A stretch of DNA of 64,000 bases from Eurosta solidaginis (taxonomy: Eukaryota; Arthropoda; Insecta; Diptera; Tephritidae), in NCBI RefSeq assembly GCF_040869045.1, contig NC_090321.1:135337689-135401688 (forward strand), given 5' to 3'. Shown here one piece after another: positions 63,196 to 64,000 of the stretch. A program made the position numbers and the translations under genes. The notes beneath the pieces were generated by a model. The model saw only the letters and a program-made list of their open reading frames with translations. It ran no database searches and was not told where the DNA came from. The stretch's first letter is position 1; the number at the start of each line of letters is the position of its first letter.

Positions 63196-63409
63196 ACACT
63201 TGTTTCAATTATCCAAGTTTCAAGTTATCATGGTGATCTTGGGTTTTTTACTTTGCTGTGTATACATTTTCTTAACAGTTGGTTATTAATCTGTTGCATA
63301 TCAAAGCATTTTTGAGATTGGAGATCATTGTTTTTTTGGACTTTTGGCATCCTAAAAGTGAAAACAGTTACACTGTGCCCCGGCAAACCACCTGTAGATT
63401 AATCGGTAT
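63196..63409. other. No feature recognised
   Basis: AT-rich DNA with no coding signal; contains GTGCCCCGGCAAACCACCTG. Ends at the LOA-like endonuclease fragment. Confidence 0.4.
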
Positions 63410-63720
63410 TATTTAACAAAAAAGGGACTCACTTTTATAGTTAATATCGTCCCCTCCCTGTACGCTGTGATGCGCGTTCGCATCTGCGCCTATGACAAGC
63501 CGTCTCTGCAGCTTCTTGATCCACCAGCATTTTGAGCTCTTTTGTAGGTGCTTCCACATAATGGGCCATGTAGCAAGATGCTTGGATAAGCAACGGTTCT
63601 TTTTTCTCCTCTATTGCAACCACCACTAGGTCTTCGGTGTTGAAGTTTGATAACATACACCTATAGGTGTTTCCCCGCGGTGACTGCAGCTCTAACCCTA
63701 CAGGCTATATAAGAAGAACA
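63410..63720 (-). pseudogene. LOA-like LINE endonuclease fragment (minus strand)
   Basis: Reverse strand: MLSNFNTEDLVVVAIEEKK and IQASCYMAHYVEAPTKELK, then, one frame over, LVIGADANAHHSVQGGDDIN and YKSESLF. This is the AP-endonuclease segment VAIEE...YMAHD...VIG-DANAHH--WG---DIN---ESLFDY of LOA-type LINEs. A one-base shift separates the halves near 63,490, and the Trp of the HH-x-x-W-G motif reads Gln. It ends at 63,410. It may come from the same LINE family as the ORF1/RT piece at 55.7 kb. Confidence 0.75.
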
Positions 63721-64000
63721 AACGGTAACGGTCGCCTAAATTTTTGCTCTTTGTTTGAGAAAAAATTAATAGTCAATAACCGCTTGCAAGACGGATAAAA
63801 GTTGGTACAACCCTAACAACAAGTGCTGGAGGCTGTGCATAACAAGGCAAGCCAAAATAAGGTAGGAGTGCGGAGGAATCCAATAGCTGGTGATTTGCAC
63901 AAGCACAGGCCTACGCTGCTGCTCTCACAGCAGCCACTGCGCTGCTAACTTCCACACATACACGGACACCTGCAGATAAGCTCAGCACGGGTGAGAACAC
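63721..64000. other. Right window edge, nothing recognised
   Basis: GC content rises (CTGCTGCTCTCACAGCAGCC and similar). Possibly upstream coding or ORF1 region of the LOA-like LINE on the minus strand, but no motif was identified. Confidence 0.3.

Overview
This is nuclear DNA from a higher dipteran insect, probably a tephritid-like fruit fly. The evidence is the AT-rich base composition, the two intron-containing host-gene remnants that resemble fly Sec24CD and CCT7, and the mix of transposon types (BEL/Pao, Ty3/gypsy, I-, CR1- and LOA-like LINEs, hAT, Helitrons, tRNA-derived SINEs). The species cannot be named from the sequence alone. I see no intact host gene. The window is nested transposons and satellite arrays, typical of pericentromeric or other repeat-rich chromatin.

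Layout. 1-3.55 kb: 5' half of a decayed BEL/Pao element on the minus strand, with its LTR. 4.15-15.64 kb: a host-gene pseudogene that starts as Sec24C/D (exons at 4.15-5.49 kb and 14.40-14.49 kb) and continues without a gap into the chaperonin subunit CCT7 (14.49-15.64 kb). A complete but decayed BEL/Pao element with two ~0.8 kb LTRs (5,539-14,402) sits in one Sec24 intron. 15.8-18.85 kb: a transposase-like fragment, an LTR with a 33-bp minisatellite, a gypsy gag fragment and a ~130-bp satellite. 18.85-20.45 kb: a Helitron 3' end and a full-length non-autonomous Helitron. 21.75-27.15 kb: an I-like LINE with ORF1, endonuclease, RT and RNase H, mildly broken. 27.2-31.4 kb: an inverted SINE pair, then a 3.5 kb element carrying a second ~130-bp array. 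31.6-37.76 kb: a fold-back element, a LINE tail, and a CR1/L2-like LINE whose ORF1 is split by a MITE and by a SINE-bearing block. 37.8-45.3 kb: complex ~330-bp and ~150-bp satellites with a direct duplication. 48.2-51.75 kb: a minus-strand CR1-like LINE interrupted by a MITE and a near-perfect palindrome. 53-53.9 kb: LTR and integrase tail of a gypsy element. 54.0-55.2 kb: a hAT/ZMYM1-like transposase fragment. 55.2-58.85 kb: a fold-back element, an internally deleted LOA-like LINE, a 123-bp satellite and an inverted Helitron relative. 58.98-62.75 kb: the youngest element, a gypsy-type LTR retrotransposon. 62.75-64 kb: a second fold-back copy and a LOA-like endonuclease fragment.

The most notable object is the gypsy-type element at 58,979-62,753. 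Its two 676-bp LTRs look identical, and it has an ATAT target duplication, a tRNA-Leu-like primer site and one intact 786-codon ORF. That ORF encodes a SAP-domain/coiled-coil Gag, a CCHC knuckle and an aspartic protease fused in frame to the integrase C-terminal tail. RT, RNase H and the integrase core are missing. It therefore looks like a recently moved non-autonomous element that needs enzymes in trans. Relatives lie at 17.4-17.7 kb (gag piece) and 52.98-53.86 kb (LTR plus integrase tail).
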